Positions 1-7,966 of a stretch of DNA of 20,660 nt are shown here, piece by piece. The number at the start of each line of letters is the position of its first letter. Within the stretch, counting starts at the first letter, position 1. Origin of the DNA: Alcanivorax sp. (GTDB lineage: Bacteria; Pseudomonadota; Gammaproteobacteria; Pseudomonadales; Alcanivoracaceae); assembly GCA_007135015.1 (NCBI GenBank), contig SLJS01000239.1, forward strand, positions 1 to 20,660, written 5' to 3'. Made by a program: the position numbers and the translations under genes. The notes below the pieces were generated by a model. The model had not been told where the DNA came from, ran no database searches, and saw nothing but the letters and a program-made list of their open reading frames with translations.

Positions 1-696
1 CAGCACCGGAATCGGCGCGGTGTTCACATTCAGGGGAAAATCAATGGGGAGCGCGGTGAACAGCCCCCAGAAAGCGCCGTCACGGGGAATGTCCTCGGCG
101 TCCATGCTCAGCAGCGCACGCAGTTCGCTTTCGTGGGCAACCGGATTGTTGGGTGTGCGCCGGTGTCGGTATTCCGCATCCTCGGCGCCTTCAACCCCGT
201 CGACAATGGTGTTGCTGTCGATCCAGTCGGCCAGCTCCCAGGACAGGCGCTCGGCCTTGCCGGGCTCGGTGAGTGTGGCGGCGAGCAGCCTCGCCAGGCG
301 CCGGCGGCCATCCTCGTTCTGGACGAACTCGTCGCCCTGTAGTTCCACGACCCCGTTGAGGTTGAATCGACCCTGCAGGTCCTGGACCGAGGCACTGAGC
401 ACCACCCCTTCGTAGGGGGTGCGGGGCAGCTCCACGGCCCAGTCGTCGTCGACACAGTCGTCCACCAGGGAGTCGGTCCGGCGGTCCTCCTCGAGATCGT
501 CAAGCAGGCCCCGCACCGCTATGGTTTCCACGGCCAGCGCAGCCTGATAGCGCTGGTCCCAGTCGAGCATGTTCTGTGTGCGCGCGCGAAAGCGGTCCTG
601 ACGGTACATCACCTCGACGGCAATCACATAGATCATGGCGAAGACCATCAGTACCACGATGAGCGCCACGCCCTTTTGCCTGTCACGCCGGATCAT
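1..696 (-). CDS. gspK: Type II secretion minor pseudopilin GspK (partial, C-terminus beyond window)
   Basis: The reading frame is open from an ATG at 696 to the window edge, giving the first ~232 residues. GspK sits at the tip of the T2SS pseudopilus with GspI and GspJ. It starts with a short basic leader (MIRRDRQKG) followed by a hydrophobic helix (VALIVVLMVFAMIYVIAVEV). As is normal for GspK, the Glu at +5 of the mature protein is absent. Family-type motifs follow: QDLQGRFNLN near residue 107 and NVNTAP near the end of the visible part. The start ATG overlaps the gspJ stop (ATGA), so the two are probably translationally coupled. The missing remainder should hold about 80-100 residues, and gspL/M/N are expected further left. 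Identification is by motifs and operon position. Confidence 0.93.
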   Translation of the reverse strand, partial: MIRRDRQKGVALIVVLMVFAMIYVIAVEVMYRQDRFRARTQNMLDWDQRYQAALAVETIAVRGLLDDLEEDRRTDSLVDDCVDDDWAVELPRTPYEGVVLSASVQDLQGRFNLNGVVELQGDEFVQNEDGRRRLARLLAATLTEPGKAERLSWELADWIDSNTIVDGVEGAEDAEYRHRRTPNNPVAHESELRALLSMDAEDIPRDGAFWGLFTALPIDFPLNVNTAPIPVL

Positions 697-1349
697 GTCT
701 GCACCCAGGGGTTCATGACGGTGCGGAAGTATCGGTGCAGCGTGCGTCCTTCCTCGAGCTCGATTTCCACCTCGATGCTGCGCGGCAGCCGCTGGAACAG
801 CGGCTCAAGATGCTCCTCGTCCGCGTGGGGCCAGAATTCCCGCCAGGGCCAGTCCCCCTGGTCCGGCTCGTCGAGATAGCGCAGCCTGAGCGCCTCCACC
901 CGTTCAAGCAGTACGTTTTCCTCCGGCTCGACCCCGGCGTCCACGTCCACCACCGGCCAGTGATAACGGATCAGGCGCCCTTCCCCGTCCAGCCGCCAGC
1001 GGACCCGCTGCATCCGGCTGCGCTGCCGCATCTCGAAGGGATTGGCCCAGCCCAGACGGGTGAACTCCATGGTATCCGGTTCGCCACGCAGTGCCGGCTG
1101 CCGGTCGCCGAAACTGTCCCGGGCCGGCCGGGCGATCAGCTGCTCGATGTCCAGGGTCAGAAAGGTCAGGGTCCGCTGCTGGGCTTCCAGGCGGGCCGCG
1201 TGACGTTCCAGATGGGCGCGATTGTCCAGTGCAGAACTGAGGCTGATATGGGCCATGGCATACATGCCGGCAAAGATACTCATTGCGACAAGCAGCTCCA
1301 GCAGACTCAACCCCCGCTGGCGTGTCACTGCAGCCCGTGGCACCTCCAT
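693..1349 (-). CDS. gspJ: Type II secretion minor pseudopilin GspJ
   Basis: A 218-residue protein with a type IV prepilin-like N-terminus: a basic leader, then G13 followed by LSLLELLVAMSIF, with the conserved Glu at +5 after the expected prepilin-peptidase cut. It has one N-terminal hydrophobic helix and a soluble periplasmic domain, and its size is typical of GspJ. GspJ forms the pseudopilus tip complex with GspI and GspK in the inner membrane/periplasm. It starts at ATG 1349, which overlaps the gspI stop (TGATG). Its own stop overlaps the gspK start. The order H-I-J-K supports the assignment where sequence alone is weak. Confidence 0.93.
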   Translation of the reverse strand: MEVPRAAVTRQRGLSLLELLVAMSIFAGMYAMAHISLSSALDNRAHLERHAARLEAQQRTLTFLTLDIEQLIARPARDSFGDRQPALRGEPDTMEFTRLGWANPFEMRQRSRMQRVRWRLDGEGRLIRYHWPVVDVDAGVEPEENVLLERVEALRLRYLDEPDQGDWPWREFWPHADEEHLEPLFQRLPRSIEVEIELEEGRTLHRYFRTVMNPWVQT

Positions 1350-1723
1350 CAGCCTTCCTCCGCCGGTCGCCCGAGCAGACTCGTCAGCGTATGGCTGGTG
1401 TGCCCGCCCTCTTCCGGGCCCACTTCAATATCCACCCGGCGGGTGCCGGGCCAGGGGCCGTCACTGACCCGCGTGCGAATCTCCCAGCGCTTGCCGTCGC
1501 GCTCCAGGGTTTCGTCGTCCGTTCCGGTGGACGGCCACTGCTGGAAGACCTGCAGCTCCACCAGCTTGTCGCTGGCGATGGTGGACGCCAGGGTGCGCTC
1601 TTCCATCCAGGTGTAGGCGGAAGCCGCGCCACCGATACTTTGCGAGAGCACCACGATGGCAGTGACCAGAATGGTCAGCGCGACCAGCACCTCCACCAGT
1701 GTGAATCCGTTCTGCCGTTTCAC
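1349..1723 (-). CDS. gspI: Type II secretion minor pseudopilin GspI
   Basis: A 124-residue prepilin-like protein with leader MKRQNG, then FTLVEVLVALTILVTAIVVL with Glu at +5, as required for prepilin peptidase processing and N-methylation. The short soluble part and the segment LASTIASDKLVELQ fit the GspI family, whose members are usually 120-130 residues. GspI nucleates the pseudopilus tip. The ATG at 1723 overlaps the gspH stop (ATGA) and the TGA overlaps the gspJ ATG, so it is tightly embedded in the operon. Confidence 0.95.
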   Translation of the reverse strand: MKRQNGFTLVEVLVALTILVTAIVVLSQSIGGAASAYTWMEERTLASTIASDKLVELQVFQQWPSTGTDDETLERDGKRWEIRTRVSDGPWPGTRRVDIEVGPEEGGHTSHTLTSLLGRPAEEG

Positions 1724-2391
1724 TGCTCATCTTCCTCTATCCGGCCACGTCCCAGCGAAGTCAGTCGGATCCGGAACGGCCGTTGTGCTTGCCGGTCACT
1801 TTCCAGTACCAGTCGCGCGGCGCTCGACTCGCCACTGGGAAAGAAGAAAAGCTGGGGCAGTTCTTGCTCGCCTTCGTCCTCGGCCTGATCCTGCTCGCGG
1901 AAGAACTCACCGGGGTCCATGCCCTCCCGCCGGTCGTCGCGCTGATCCGGAGTCTCCAGCGTCCAGTCGAGTCTCATTCCCTCTTCCAGATAAAGGACCC
2001 GGGGCGCGCCCGGCGTATCGGGAACAAAGGCGGAAAACTCCTGTTCCACCGGGTCGAAACGCATCGGCTCGATCCGGTCAGAATGCAGCCGGAGGGCAAG
2101 AAACTCGCCCAGAAACAGGCTCTGCTCGCCCATGGTGTCGAGCAGGTCGACCACCTTGCCGGCCTTGCGCTCGAGCTTGCGGTGTTCGTCACCGCCAAAG
2201 ATCAGTGGCGCGGCGACCGCGCTGATCAGTGCGACCAGCGCCACGACCACCAGAATCTCGAGCAGCGTAAAGCCCGCCGGGCGACGGGCCGCTCGCGCCC
2301 GGAAGCGGTGCCCGGCTGCCACGGGGATCACCGGCACTGCCGCGTTAGCGACGATTGCGGTCTCGAGTCTCCCGATAACTGATCTCGGCAT
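1720..2391 (-). CDS. gspH: Type II secretion minor pseudopilin GspH
   Basis: A pseudopilin with the cleavage motif RRPAG|FTLLEILVVVALVALISAV and a GspH-type soluble domain. GspH joins the shaft-like pseudopilus to the I-J-K tip. The start is uncertain. ATG 2391 has a purine-rich site (GGGAAGG, 5 nt spacing) and overlaps the end of gspG by 47 nt, but it implies a 40-residue leader, longer than usual. In-frame GTG codons at 2337, 2331 and 2322 would give leaders of about 17-22 residues just after the gspG stop. The frame is also open upstream to an ATG at 2631, but that stretch lies inside gspG and is not pilin-like. The stop overlaps the gspI start. Confidence 0.88.
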   Translation of the reverse strand: MPRSVIGRLETAIVANAAVPVIPVAAGHRFRARAARRPAGFTLLEILVVVALVALISAVAAPLIFGGDEHRKLERKAGKVVDLLDTMGEQSLFLGEFLALRLHSDRIEPMRFDPVEQEFSAFVPDTPGAPRVLYLEEGMRLDWTLETPDQRDDRREGMDPGEFFREQDQAEDEGEQELPQLFFFPSGESSAARLVLESDRQAQRPFRIRLTSLGRGRIEEDEQ

Positions 2392-2794
2392 CGTGACCTT
2401 CCCCGCCCTCGCGGCCATCGGCGCCGAGAGAGTACAGATCGAAGGGGCCGTCGCGGCCGGGGCTGATATAGACATACTCATTGCCCCAGGGATCGGTGGG
2501 CACCTCGCTGAGGTAGCCCTCCGGGTTCCAGTTGCGCGCATCGGCGGGTTCCCTGACCAGGGCTTCCAGGCCCTGCTCGGTGGTCGGGTAACGACCATTG
2601 TCCATGCGGTACATGTCCAGCGCATTGGCAATGCCCTGCATGTTCGCCTTCGCCATGTCGACCCGGGCCTGTTCGCCCCGGCCTATGACGTTCGGTACGA
2701 CCAGTGCCGCAAGCAGCCCGAGGATGGCAACCACCACCAGGATCTCGATCAGGGTCAGGCCCTGTTGCTGCCGTGCAGCCTTCATCATCATCAT
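2345..2794 (-). CDS. gspG: Type II secretion major pseudopilin GspG
   Basis: The major pseudopilus subunit, about 149 residues. The leader ends QQQG, followed by LTLIEILVVVAILGLLAALVVPNVIGR, a near-consensus GspG helix with Glu+5. The GspG core motifs TTEQGLEALV, DPWGNEYVYISPG and DLYSLGADG are all present. The last corresponds to the calcium-site loop of the family. ATG 2794 is chosen because GGGAG lies about 9 nt upstream; an earlier ATG at 2803 directly abuts that site. The C-terminus ends in an arginine-rich tail (RETRDRNRR) where the family usually stops soon after the DADI-like segment. About 119 nt without a gene separate it from gspF; no clear promoter or terminator was seen there, only a small CGCG-CTG-CGCG hairpin. 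Confidence 0.96.
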   Translation of the reverse strand: MMMMKAARQQQGLTLIEILVVVAILGLLAALVVPNVIGRGEQARVDMAKANMQGIANALDMYRMDNGRYPTTEQGLEALVREPADARNWNPEGYLSEVPTDPWGNEYVYISPGRDGPFDLYSLGADGREGGEGHDAEISYRETRDRNRR

Positions 2795-2913
2795 TCTCGT
2801 CATCTCCCGGAAATTCCTTTCCTTTACTCGGTCGTTTCGCTTCCCGTCCGCCGGATCGCGGTGTCTGGGCGCTGTTTTTGGCCCCGACCCCGATTTTCCG
2901 CGCTGCGCGAGGC

Positions 2914-4137
2914 TCAGTCCAGCCCGAAGACCGCGTTCATCTCCAGCACGGGCAGCATCATCGCCAGCACAATCACGACCACCAGTCCTGCCATCAGCAG
3001 GAGCATCAGCGGACCCAGCAGTCCTACAATGGTATTGACCACCACGCCCAGCTCGCGTTCCTGGTATTCGGCGGCCCTGGTAAGCATTCTGTCGAGTTCC
3101 CCGCTGGATTCACCGCTGGCGATCATCTGCACCATCATCATGGGAAAATGGCCGCTGCGCTCCATGGCCTTGCTGAGGCTGCCTCCCTCGCGCACCCGGG
3201 CCGCGGAATCCTTTACCGCATCGCGGATGGCCAGGTTGGTCACCACCTGGGAGGAGATCGCCAGCGCCTCCACCAGCGGCACCCCGCTTCGCGAAAGGAT
3301 TCCCAGTGTGCTGGCCAGCCGTGCGCTGTCGGCGGCCCGCAAGAGCCCGCCGATCAGCGGCATGGATGCCAGTCGCTGGTGCACGGCCATGCGGAAATCC
3401 GGCTGCCGCATGGCCCGGACGAACCCGATGATCAGCGCCGCGATCACCAGCGCCACCAGCCAGATCCAGTCCCGGAAAAAGTCACTGGTGCCGATCAGCA
3501 GCCGGGTGAGAAACGGAAGGCCCTCCTCGTGGCGGGCGAAGACCTCCATCATGCGGGGCACCACATAGGTCATCAGGAAGATGATGATCAGTATGGAAAA
3601 CCCGAAAATGAATCCCGGATACAGCAGCGACTGCATGACCGTGCGGCCGGTGTCCTGGCGGGTCTCCAGGTAGTCGGCAAGCTGCTCGGTCACCTGCTCG
3701 AGATGCCCGCTCTGTTCGCCGGCGGCCACCGTTGCCCGGAACATCTCGGAGAACGCCCGGGGATACTCCGCAAGGCTGGCCGCCAGGCTGTGGCCCTCCA
3801 TGACCTTGCTGCGAACTCCGAGGATCACGCGCTCCACATGGGTCCGCCCGGACTGGCGGGCCACGGCCGCCAGGGACTGCTCCACCGGCATCCCGGAACG
3901 CAGCAGCGTGGAAAGCTGGCGTGTAACCAGGGCCAGTTCCCCGGCACTGAGCCGGCCCTGGCGCGAGAAACGCGACAGCAGCCCGTCGCCGGATTTCCCG
4001 TGGGCCTCTTCCACATCCAGCGGCACCCAGCCCTGGCCGCGCAGTTGCTGGCGGACCTGCCGGTTGCTGTCCGCCTCCAGCATTCCCTTGCGGACCTTGC
4101 CGCGGTCATCCAGGGCACGATATTCAAAGGCAGGCAT
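2914..4137 (-). CDS. gspF: Type II secretion inner-membrane platform protein GspF
   Basis: A 407-residue polytopic protein with two T2SSF repeats (about residues 70-195 and 272-398). Each contains the family motif: AGEQSGHLEQVTEQLADYLE and SGESSGELDRML. Hydrophobic segments at about 170-193, 220-243 and 370-395 give the usual three membrane spans. GspF forms the inner-membrane platform that couples the GspE ATPase to pseudopilus assembly. The length matches the family (~400). The ATG at 4137 overlaps the gspE stop (TGATG). Confidence 0.97.
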   Translation of the reverse strand: MPAFEYRALDDRGKVRKGMLEADSNRQVRQQLRGQGWVPLDVEEAHGKSGDGLLSRFSRQGRLSAGELALVTRQLSTLLRSGMPVEQSLAAVARQSGRTHVERVILGVRSKVMEGHSLAASLAEYPRAFSEMFRATVAAGEQSGHLEQVTEQLADYLETRQDTGRTVMQSLLYPGFIFGFSILIIIFLMTYVVPRMMEVFARHEEGLPFLTRLLIGTSDFFRDWIWLVALVIAALIIGFVRAMRQPDFRMAVHQRLASMPLIGGLLRAADSARLASTLGILSRSGVPLVEALAISSQVVTNLAIRDAVKDSAARVREGGSLSKAMERSGHFPMMMVQMIASGESSGELDRMLTRAAEYQERELGVVVNTIVGLLGPLMLLLMAGLVVVIVLAMMLPVLEMNAVFGLD

Positions 4138-5741
4138 CAGGTCTCCCGGGTCACCCTGAGAACTTCCTCGATGCTGGTCTCCCCGGCAAGCACCTTGCGC
4201 CAGCCGTCCCGGCGGATACTGGGCGTGCGGGTTCGCGCATGGCGCTCGAGGGCATGTTCACTGGCGCGATCATGGATCAGCTCCTGCATGGGGCCATCCA
4301 CCACCACCAGTTCGTAAATGCCGGTACGACCCCGGTAGCCGAGCTCATTGCAGGCTTCGCAGCCGACCGGCTGATAGATCCGGGGTTGTTCGTCCGGGCC
4401 GAGCCCGAGCAGTTCGCGCTCCTTGTCGGTAGCCGGATGGGCCTGCTTGCACTCGGGACAGAGCATCCGTACCAGTCTCTGCGCCATCACGCCAAGCAGG
4501 CTGGATGAGAGCAGGAAGGCCTCCACCCCCATGTCCTGGAGGCGGGTCATGGCCCCCACGGCGCTATTCGTATGAAGCGTGGACAGCACCAGATGCCCGG
4601 TCAGGCTTGCCTGAACGGCAATCTCGGCGGTCTCCAGGTCCCGTATCTCGCCGACCATCACCACGTCGGGATCCTGGCGCAGAATGGCGCGCAGCCCCCG
4701 GGCAAAGGTCATGTCCACCTTGGTGTTCACCTGGGTCTGGCCGATGCCCTCAAGCTGATACTCGATGGGGTCTTCCACCGTGAGGATATTGCGGCTGGAA
4801 TCGTTCAGCTCGGTCATGGACGCGTACAGTGTGGTGGTCTTGCCCGAGCCGGTGGGGCCGGTCACGAGGATGATGCCGTGGGGCCGAGAGATGAGCTCCT
4901 GCATCTCCCCGTGCGTCTCCTCGCCCATGCCCAGGTGGCCGAGCCGCAGGCGCCCGGCCTGCTTGTCCAGCAACCGCAACACCACCCGCTCGCCACTGCT
5001 CGAGGGCATGGTGGAGACCCGCACGTCCACGTCCCGGCCACCCAGACGAAGTGAGATCCGCCCGTCCTGGGGAACCCGCTTTTCGGCGATGTCCAGCCGT
5101 GCCATGACCTTGATGCGCGAGACCAGCAGCGGGGCCAGCTCCCTTCTGGGGGTGAGCACTTCGCGCAATACGCCATCCACCCGCATGCGCACCACCAGGC
5201 GTTTCTCGAAGGTCTCGATATGGATATCGGAGGCATCCTCGCGAATGGCCTCCTGGAACAGGGCGTTGATCAGGCGGATGATGGGGGCATCATCCTCCTG
5301 CTCCAGCAGGTCGGAGGTCTCGGGAAGCGCATTGGCCAGGCTGGCCAGATCCAGCCCTTCCAGGTTATCCGCCGCCTCGGCGGCCGCACCCCGCTGCTGC
5401 TCATAGACAATGGACATGGCGCTGTCGAAGGCGGGCTCGTCGAGTTTTCGCAGCGGCGGCATCCACCCGAGCCAGCGGCGCACTTCGGCCAGCACGGACG
5501 GCTCGATCGGCGGGGAGCAGCACAGCTCCGGCTCGCCCTGGTCATCGCGGCGAAGCATGACCCGGTAGCGCCGGGCATAGCCGTAGGGAAGCAGCGTCAG
5601 ACCGCTCTCGTCGGTGCGGGGCTGTTCGGCATCGTCCACCGCCGCCCGGTTTTCGTCGATATCCTGCTCAAGCATGGGCTGTGTCCGCAAAGGCCCTGAG
5701 TCCATCCGGTCCGGGGTTCGCCCCGGTATGCCGGTGGACAC
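4137..5741 (-). CDS. gspE: Type II secretion ATPase GspE
   Basis: A cytoplasmic AAA+-type ATPase of 534 residues that powers pseudopilus assembly. Visible motifs are Walker A GPTGSGKT (295-302), Asp box VEDPIEY (322-328), Walker B region DPDVVMVGEIRD with Glu365, a His box around 379-390 (LTGHLVLSTLHT), and the zinc tetracysteine C428-x2-C431 ... C461-x2-C464 of GspE proteins. The N-terminal segment LPYGYARRYRVML is GspE-like. No RLGxxLV-type MshEN c-di-GMP motif was recognised. The start is taken as GTG 5741, whose G is shared with the TAG stop of the upstream PilZ-domain gene (TAGTG); no good ribosome site precedes it. ATGs at 5705 and 5675 are alternatives. It is the first gsp gene; gspC and gspD are not upstream. 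Confidence 0.97.
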   Translation of the reverse strand: MSTGIPGRTPDRMDSGPLRTQPMLEQDIDENRAAVDDAEQPRTDESGLTLLPYGYARRYRVMLRRDDQGEPELCCSPPIEPSVLAEVRRWLGWMPPLRKLDEPAFDSAMSIVYEQQRGAAAEAADNLEGLDLASLANALPETSDLLEQEDDAPIIRLINALFQEAIREDASDIHIETFEKRLVVRMRVDGVLREVLTPRRELAPLLVSRIKVMARLDIAEKRVPQDGRISLRLGGRDVDVRVSTMPSSSGERVVLRLLDKQAGRLRLGHLGMGEETHGEMQELISRPHGIILVTGPTGSGKTTTLYASMTELNDSSRNILTVEDPIEYQLEGIGQTQVNTKVDMTFARGLRAILRQDPDVVMVGEIRDLETAEIAVQASLTGHLVLSTLHTNSAVGAMTRLQDMGVEAFLLSSSLLGVMAQRLVRMLCPECKQAHPATDKERELLGLGPDEQPRIYQPVGCEACNELGYRGRTGIYELVVVDGPMQELIHDRASEHALERHARTRTPSIRRDGWRKVLAGETSIEEVLRVTRET

Positions 5742-6886
5742 TAGTATTTATCAATCAGAACTTCAATTATACCCCGGGCCGTAGGGGACAACTCGGTAAA
5801 CTGGAATCCGGCATGATACTCGCCCGGGCTGTCCAGCCGGTTCCACCAGATCAGCCGGGCGTCGAAGCTCAGGGTGTTGACCCCCTTTATCGGCTCGGGC
5901 AGTACCATGCTCAGCGGCAGCTCCTGGCCCTCATTGCCCTCGTGACGCATGAAGAGCTTGAAACCGTCCTCGCTGATATTGAGCAGCCGCCCAACGTTGC
6001 CACCAGTGCTTCGGTCGAAGACCACCATCTCCCGGAAAATCTTCTTGCGCCGGAAGCGCCGCTGCTCGCGTGCGCGCAGCTCCTCATCAGGCAGTTCCCT
6101 GCCGGAGACATCGCGGAAAAGGATCACGGTGCCGGAAAAGGCATCGCCTTCCCGGTTGACCGGGCTCGCGGTCATTTCCACCATCACCACATGCTCGTCG
6201 ATGCGGGCGTGAAGTGGGTGCTGGTTCTGCCAGCTCTCGCCGCGGCTGCACGCCTCCAGCAGCGGCGAGGCTTTCCAGGACCAGCGCCGGTTGCCCTTGC
6301 TGTCGTGGAAGAGGACGTCTTCCACATTCAGTCCCTGGAGCCGTTCCCGGGAGGTGCTGAGCAGCGCACAGGCGGCATCATTGCAGAATGATATCACCCC
6401 TTTTTCGTCGGTGCCGATCACCCCTTCACCGAGTGCCTGGAGCAGGCGCTCGTTCTGGTCCTTGAGCCGCTTCATCTGGACCACGGCCTGCTGAAGCTTG
6501 CGCTTTTGCAGGTCCAGTTCCAGGAACACATTGACCTTGGCTTCCAGAATCTGCTGGTCAATCGGCTTGAACAGATAATCCACCGCGCCGCATTCGTAGC
6601 CCTTGAATACGTAGCGCTCCTCCTTGCTGATCGCGGTGACAAAGATAATGGGAATATTGCTGGTGCGGCGGTTCTTGCGAAGCAGATGAGCCACTTCGAA
6701 GCCGTCCATCTCCGGCATCTGTACATCGAGCAGGATCAGCGAGAAATCGTGCTTGAGCGCCATCTGCAGCGCTTCATTGCCCGACGTCGCCATCACAAGA
6801 TGCCGGTGAGGCGATTCGAGAATCGCTTCCAGTGCGACCAGATTCTCCTGATGGTCATCCACGACCAGAATATTCTGCTTGATCAT
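5741..6886 (-). CDS. Response regulator with REC, PAS and PilZ domains
   Basis: A 381-residue cytoplasmic protein with three parts. (1) A receiver domain, residues 1-122, with acidic pair D10/D11, phospho-acceptor D54 (LLDVQMPEMDG), T84 and K107 (FKP). (2) After a short coiled coil, a PAS-like domain at about 145-265 (LLQALGEGVIGTDEKGVISF ... GTVILFRDVS). (3) A C-terminal PilZ-type domain at about 276-380, with an arginine cluster (RRFRRKK), the (D/N)xSxxG motif as NISEDG (303-308), and a closing strand ending YHAGFQF. PilZ domains commonly bind cyclic di-GMP; binding here is inferred. The start ATG is 4 nt after the cheB-like stop, and the TAG stop overlaps the gspE GTG. Its receiver is a close paralogue of the response regulator two genes upstream. 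Confidence 0.9.
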   Translation of the reverse strand: MIKQNILVVDDHQENLVALEAILESPHRHLVMATSGNEALQMALKHDFSLILLDVQMPEMDGFEVAHLLRKNRRTSNIPIIFVTAISKEERYVFKGYECGAVDYLFKPIDQQILEAKVNVFLELDLQKRKLQQAVVQMKRLKDQNERLLQALGEGVIGTDEKGVISFCNDAACALLSTSRERLQGLNVEDVLFHDSKGNRRWSWKASPLLEACSRGESWQNQHPLHARIDEHVVMVEMTASPVNREGDAFSGTVILFRDVSGRELPDEELRAREQRRFRRKKIFREMVVFDRSTGGNVGRLLNISEDGFKLFMRHEGNEGQELPLSMVLPEPIKGVNTLSFDARLIWWNRLDSPGEYHAGFQFTELSPTARGIIEVLIDKY

Positions 6887-6890
6887 TCCG

Positions 6891-7472
6891 TTACCCGAAA
6901 ACCTCTTCCATTATATAGTGCCCGAGCTGATCAGGGTCGCCAACCTCCATGGCCGCACCCGCCTCGATTGCCGAAGCCGGCATGGCCGCGGCCTCCGCGG
7001 TAGCCGGATCCTGCACCAGCGTGATTCCCCCGCGCATGCGTATATACCGGAGCCCCGCAGCGCCATCGTTGTTTGCCCCCGTCATGAGCACACCCAGAAG
7101 CCCGGATCCGTACACATAGCCGGCAGAAAAGAATAACTCGTCGATAGCGGGCCTGCTGTAGTGTACCGGAGGCCCCATGGAAAAACATACGCGCCGGGCT
7201 GCATCCACAAGCATATGGTAGCCCGGTGGCGCCACATAAACCCTGCCAGGCTCCAGCACGTCGCGGTCTTCCGGCGACACCACCTCCAGTGCGGTGCGCC
7301 TGGAAAGCAGCGCCGGGAGCTTCTCACCCGCGTCGTGGCGTTGATGCTGCACGAGCACGATGGGAACGGGCAATGCCTCCGGCAGACCGCCGAGCAGACG
7401 CGAAAAGGCATCCAGCCCTCCCCAGGAGGCGCCCATCGCCACAGCCTGGATGCGCCGGCCGGCCGGGCTCAT
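6891..7472 (-). CDS. cheB: Stand-alone CheB-type methylesterase domain (no receiver)
   Basis: A 193-residue protein that is only the catalytic domain of CheB, which removes methyl groups from, or deamidates, receptor glutamyl/glutaminyl residues. The catalytic triad is visible as S16 (GASWGG), H43 (LVQHQ) and D136 (TGANNDGAAG). Further family motifs are VYVAPPGYHM, the S/RPAID segment at 106-111 and QDPATAEAAAMPASAI. The usual N-terminal receiver is absent; the preceding gene encodes a separate receiver protein that could supply it in trans. Two deviations from classical CheB are GASWGG instead of GASTGG and TGANNDG instead of TGMGxDG. The ATG overlaps the upstream stop (ATGA). No chemoreceptor, CheA or CheW gene is present, so the chemotaxis gene name indicates the family only. 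Confidence 0.92.
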   Translation of the reverse strand: MSPAGRRIQAVAMGASWGGLDAFSRLLGGLPEALPVPIVLVQHQRHDAGEKLPALLSRRTALEVVSPEDRDVLEPGRVYVAPPGYHMLVDAARRVCFSMGPPVHYSRPAIDELFFSAGYVYGSGLLGVLMTGANNDGAAGLRYIRMRGGITLVQDPATAEAAAMPASAIEAGAAMEVGDPDQLGHYIMEEVFG

Positions 7473-7966
7473 GGGGTGTCGTCACCCTCATTTTCGCCCT
7501 GGTCGCCGGATTTTGCCTTCTTTTCCGCCTCATAGGCCGCACGGTATTTCTGCGCTTCCTTGAGCTTCTCCTGTAGCTCGCGCCGCTGGCGGTCGAGCTG
7601 CAGAAAGAAGTTCACCTTGCTCTGCAGGATCATCGGATCAAGGGGCTTGAACAGGTAGTCTACCGCCCCGGACTGGTAGCCCTTGAAAACGTACTGCTTT
7701 TCCTTGCTGATCGCAGTTACGAAGATAATCGGAATGTTCTCGGTATCCTTTTTCTGGCGCATTAGCTCGGCGACTTCAAACCCGTCCATTCCCGGCATCT
7801 GCACATCAAGGAGGACAAGGGATATGTCCTCCTTGAGAAGGATCTTGAGCGCATCGGGTCCGGACGTGGCCTTGATCAGGGTGCGTCCTTCTTCCTCGAG
7901 AATTGCCTCGAGCGACACCAGATTCGATTCCTGGTCATCGACCAGCAAGAGCTTCTGTTCAATCAT
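7469..7966 (-). CDS. Single-domain response regulator with charged coiled-coil tail
   Basis: A 165-residue receiver-only protein. The acidic residues D10/D11, phospho-acceptor D54 (LVLLDVQMPGMDG), T84 and K107 (YLFKPLD) are all present. Residues after ~122 form a charged helical tail (about 123-165) ending in Gly/Asp-rich sequence, with no DNA-binding or enzymatic output domain. It could act like CheY, as a phosphate shuttle for the hybrid kinase, or as a regulatory partner for the receiver-less CheB encoded next. It overlaps both neighbours by ATGA. It shares long identical blocks with the receiver of the REC-PAS-PilZ protein (IPIIFVTAISKE, GAVDYLFKP). Confidence 0.93.
   Translation of the reverse strand: MIEQKLLLVDDQESNLVSLEAILEEEGRTLIKATSGPDALKILLKEDISLVLLDVQMPGMDGFEVAELMRQKKDTENIPIIFVTAISKEKQYVFKGYQSGAVDYLFKPLDPMILQSKVNFFLQLDRQRRELQEKLKEAQKYRAAYEAEKKAKSGDQGENEGDDTP

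Noticed and set aside
2132..4317. Long plus-strand open frames (478 and 537 residues) opposite gspG and gspF
   Set aside because: They overlap well-supported gsp genes, have low-complexity His/Gln/Ser-rich composition and no family motifs; they are GC-driven shadow frames.
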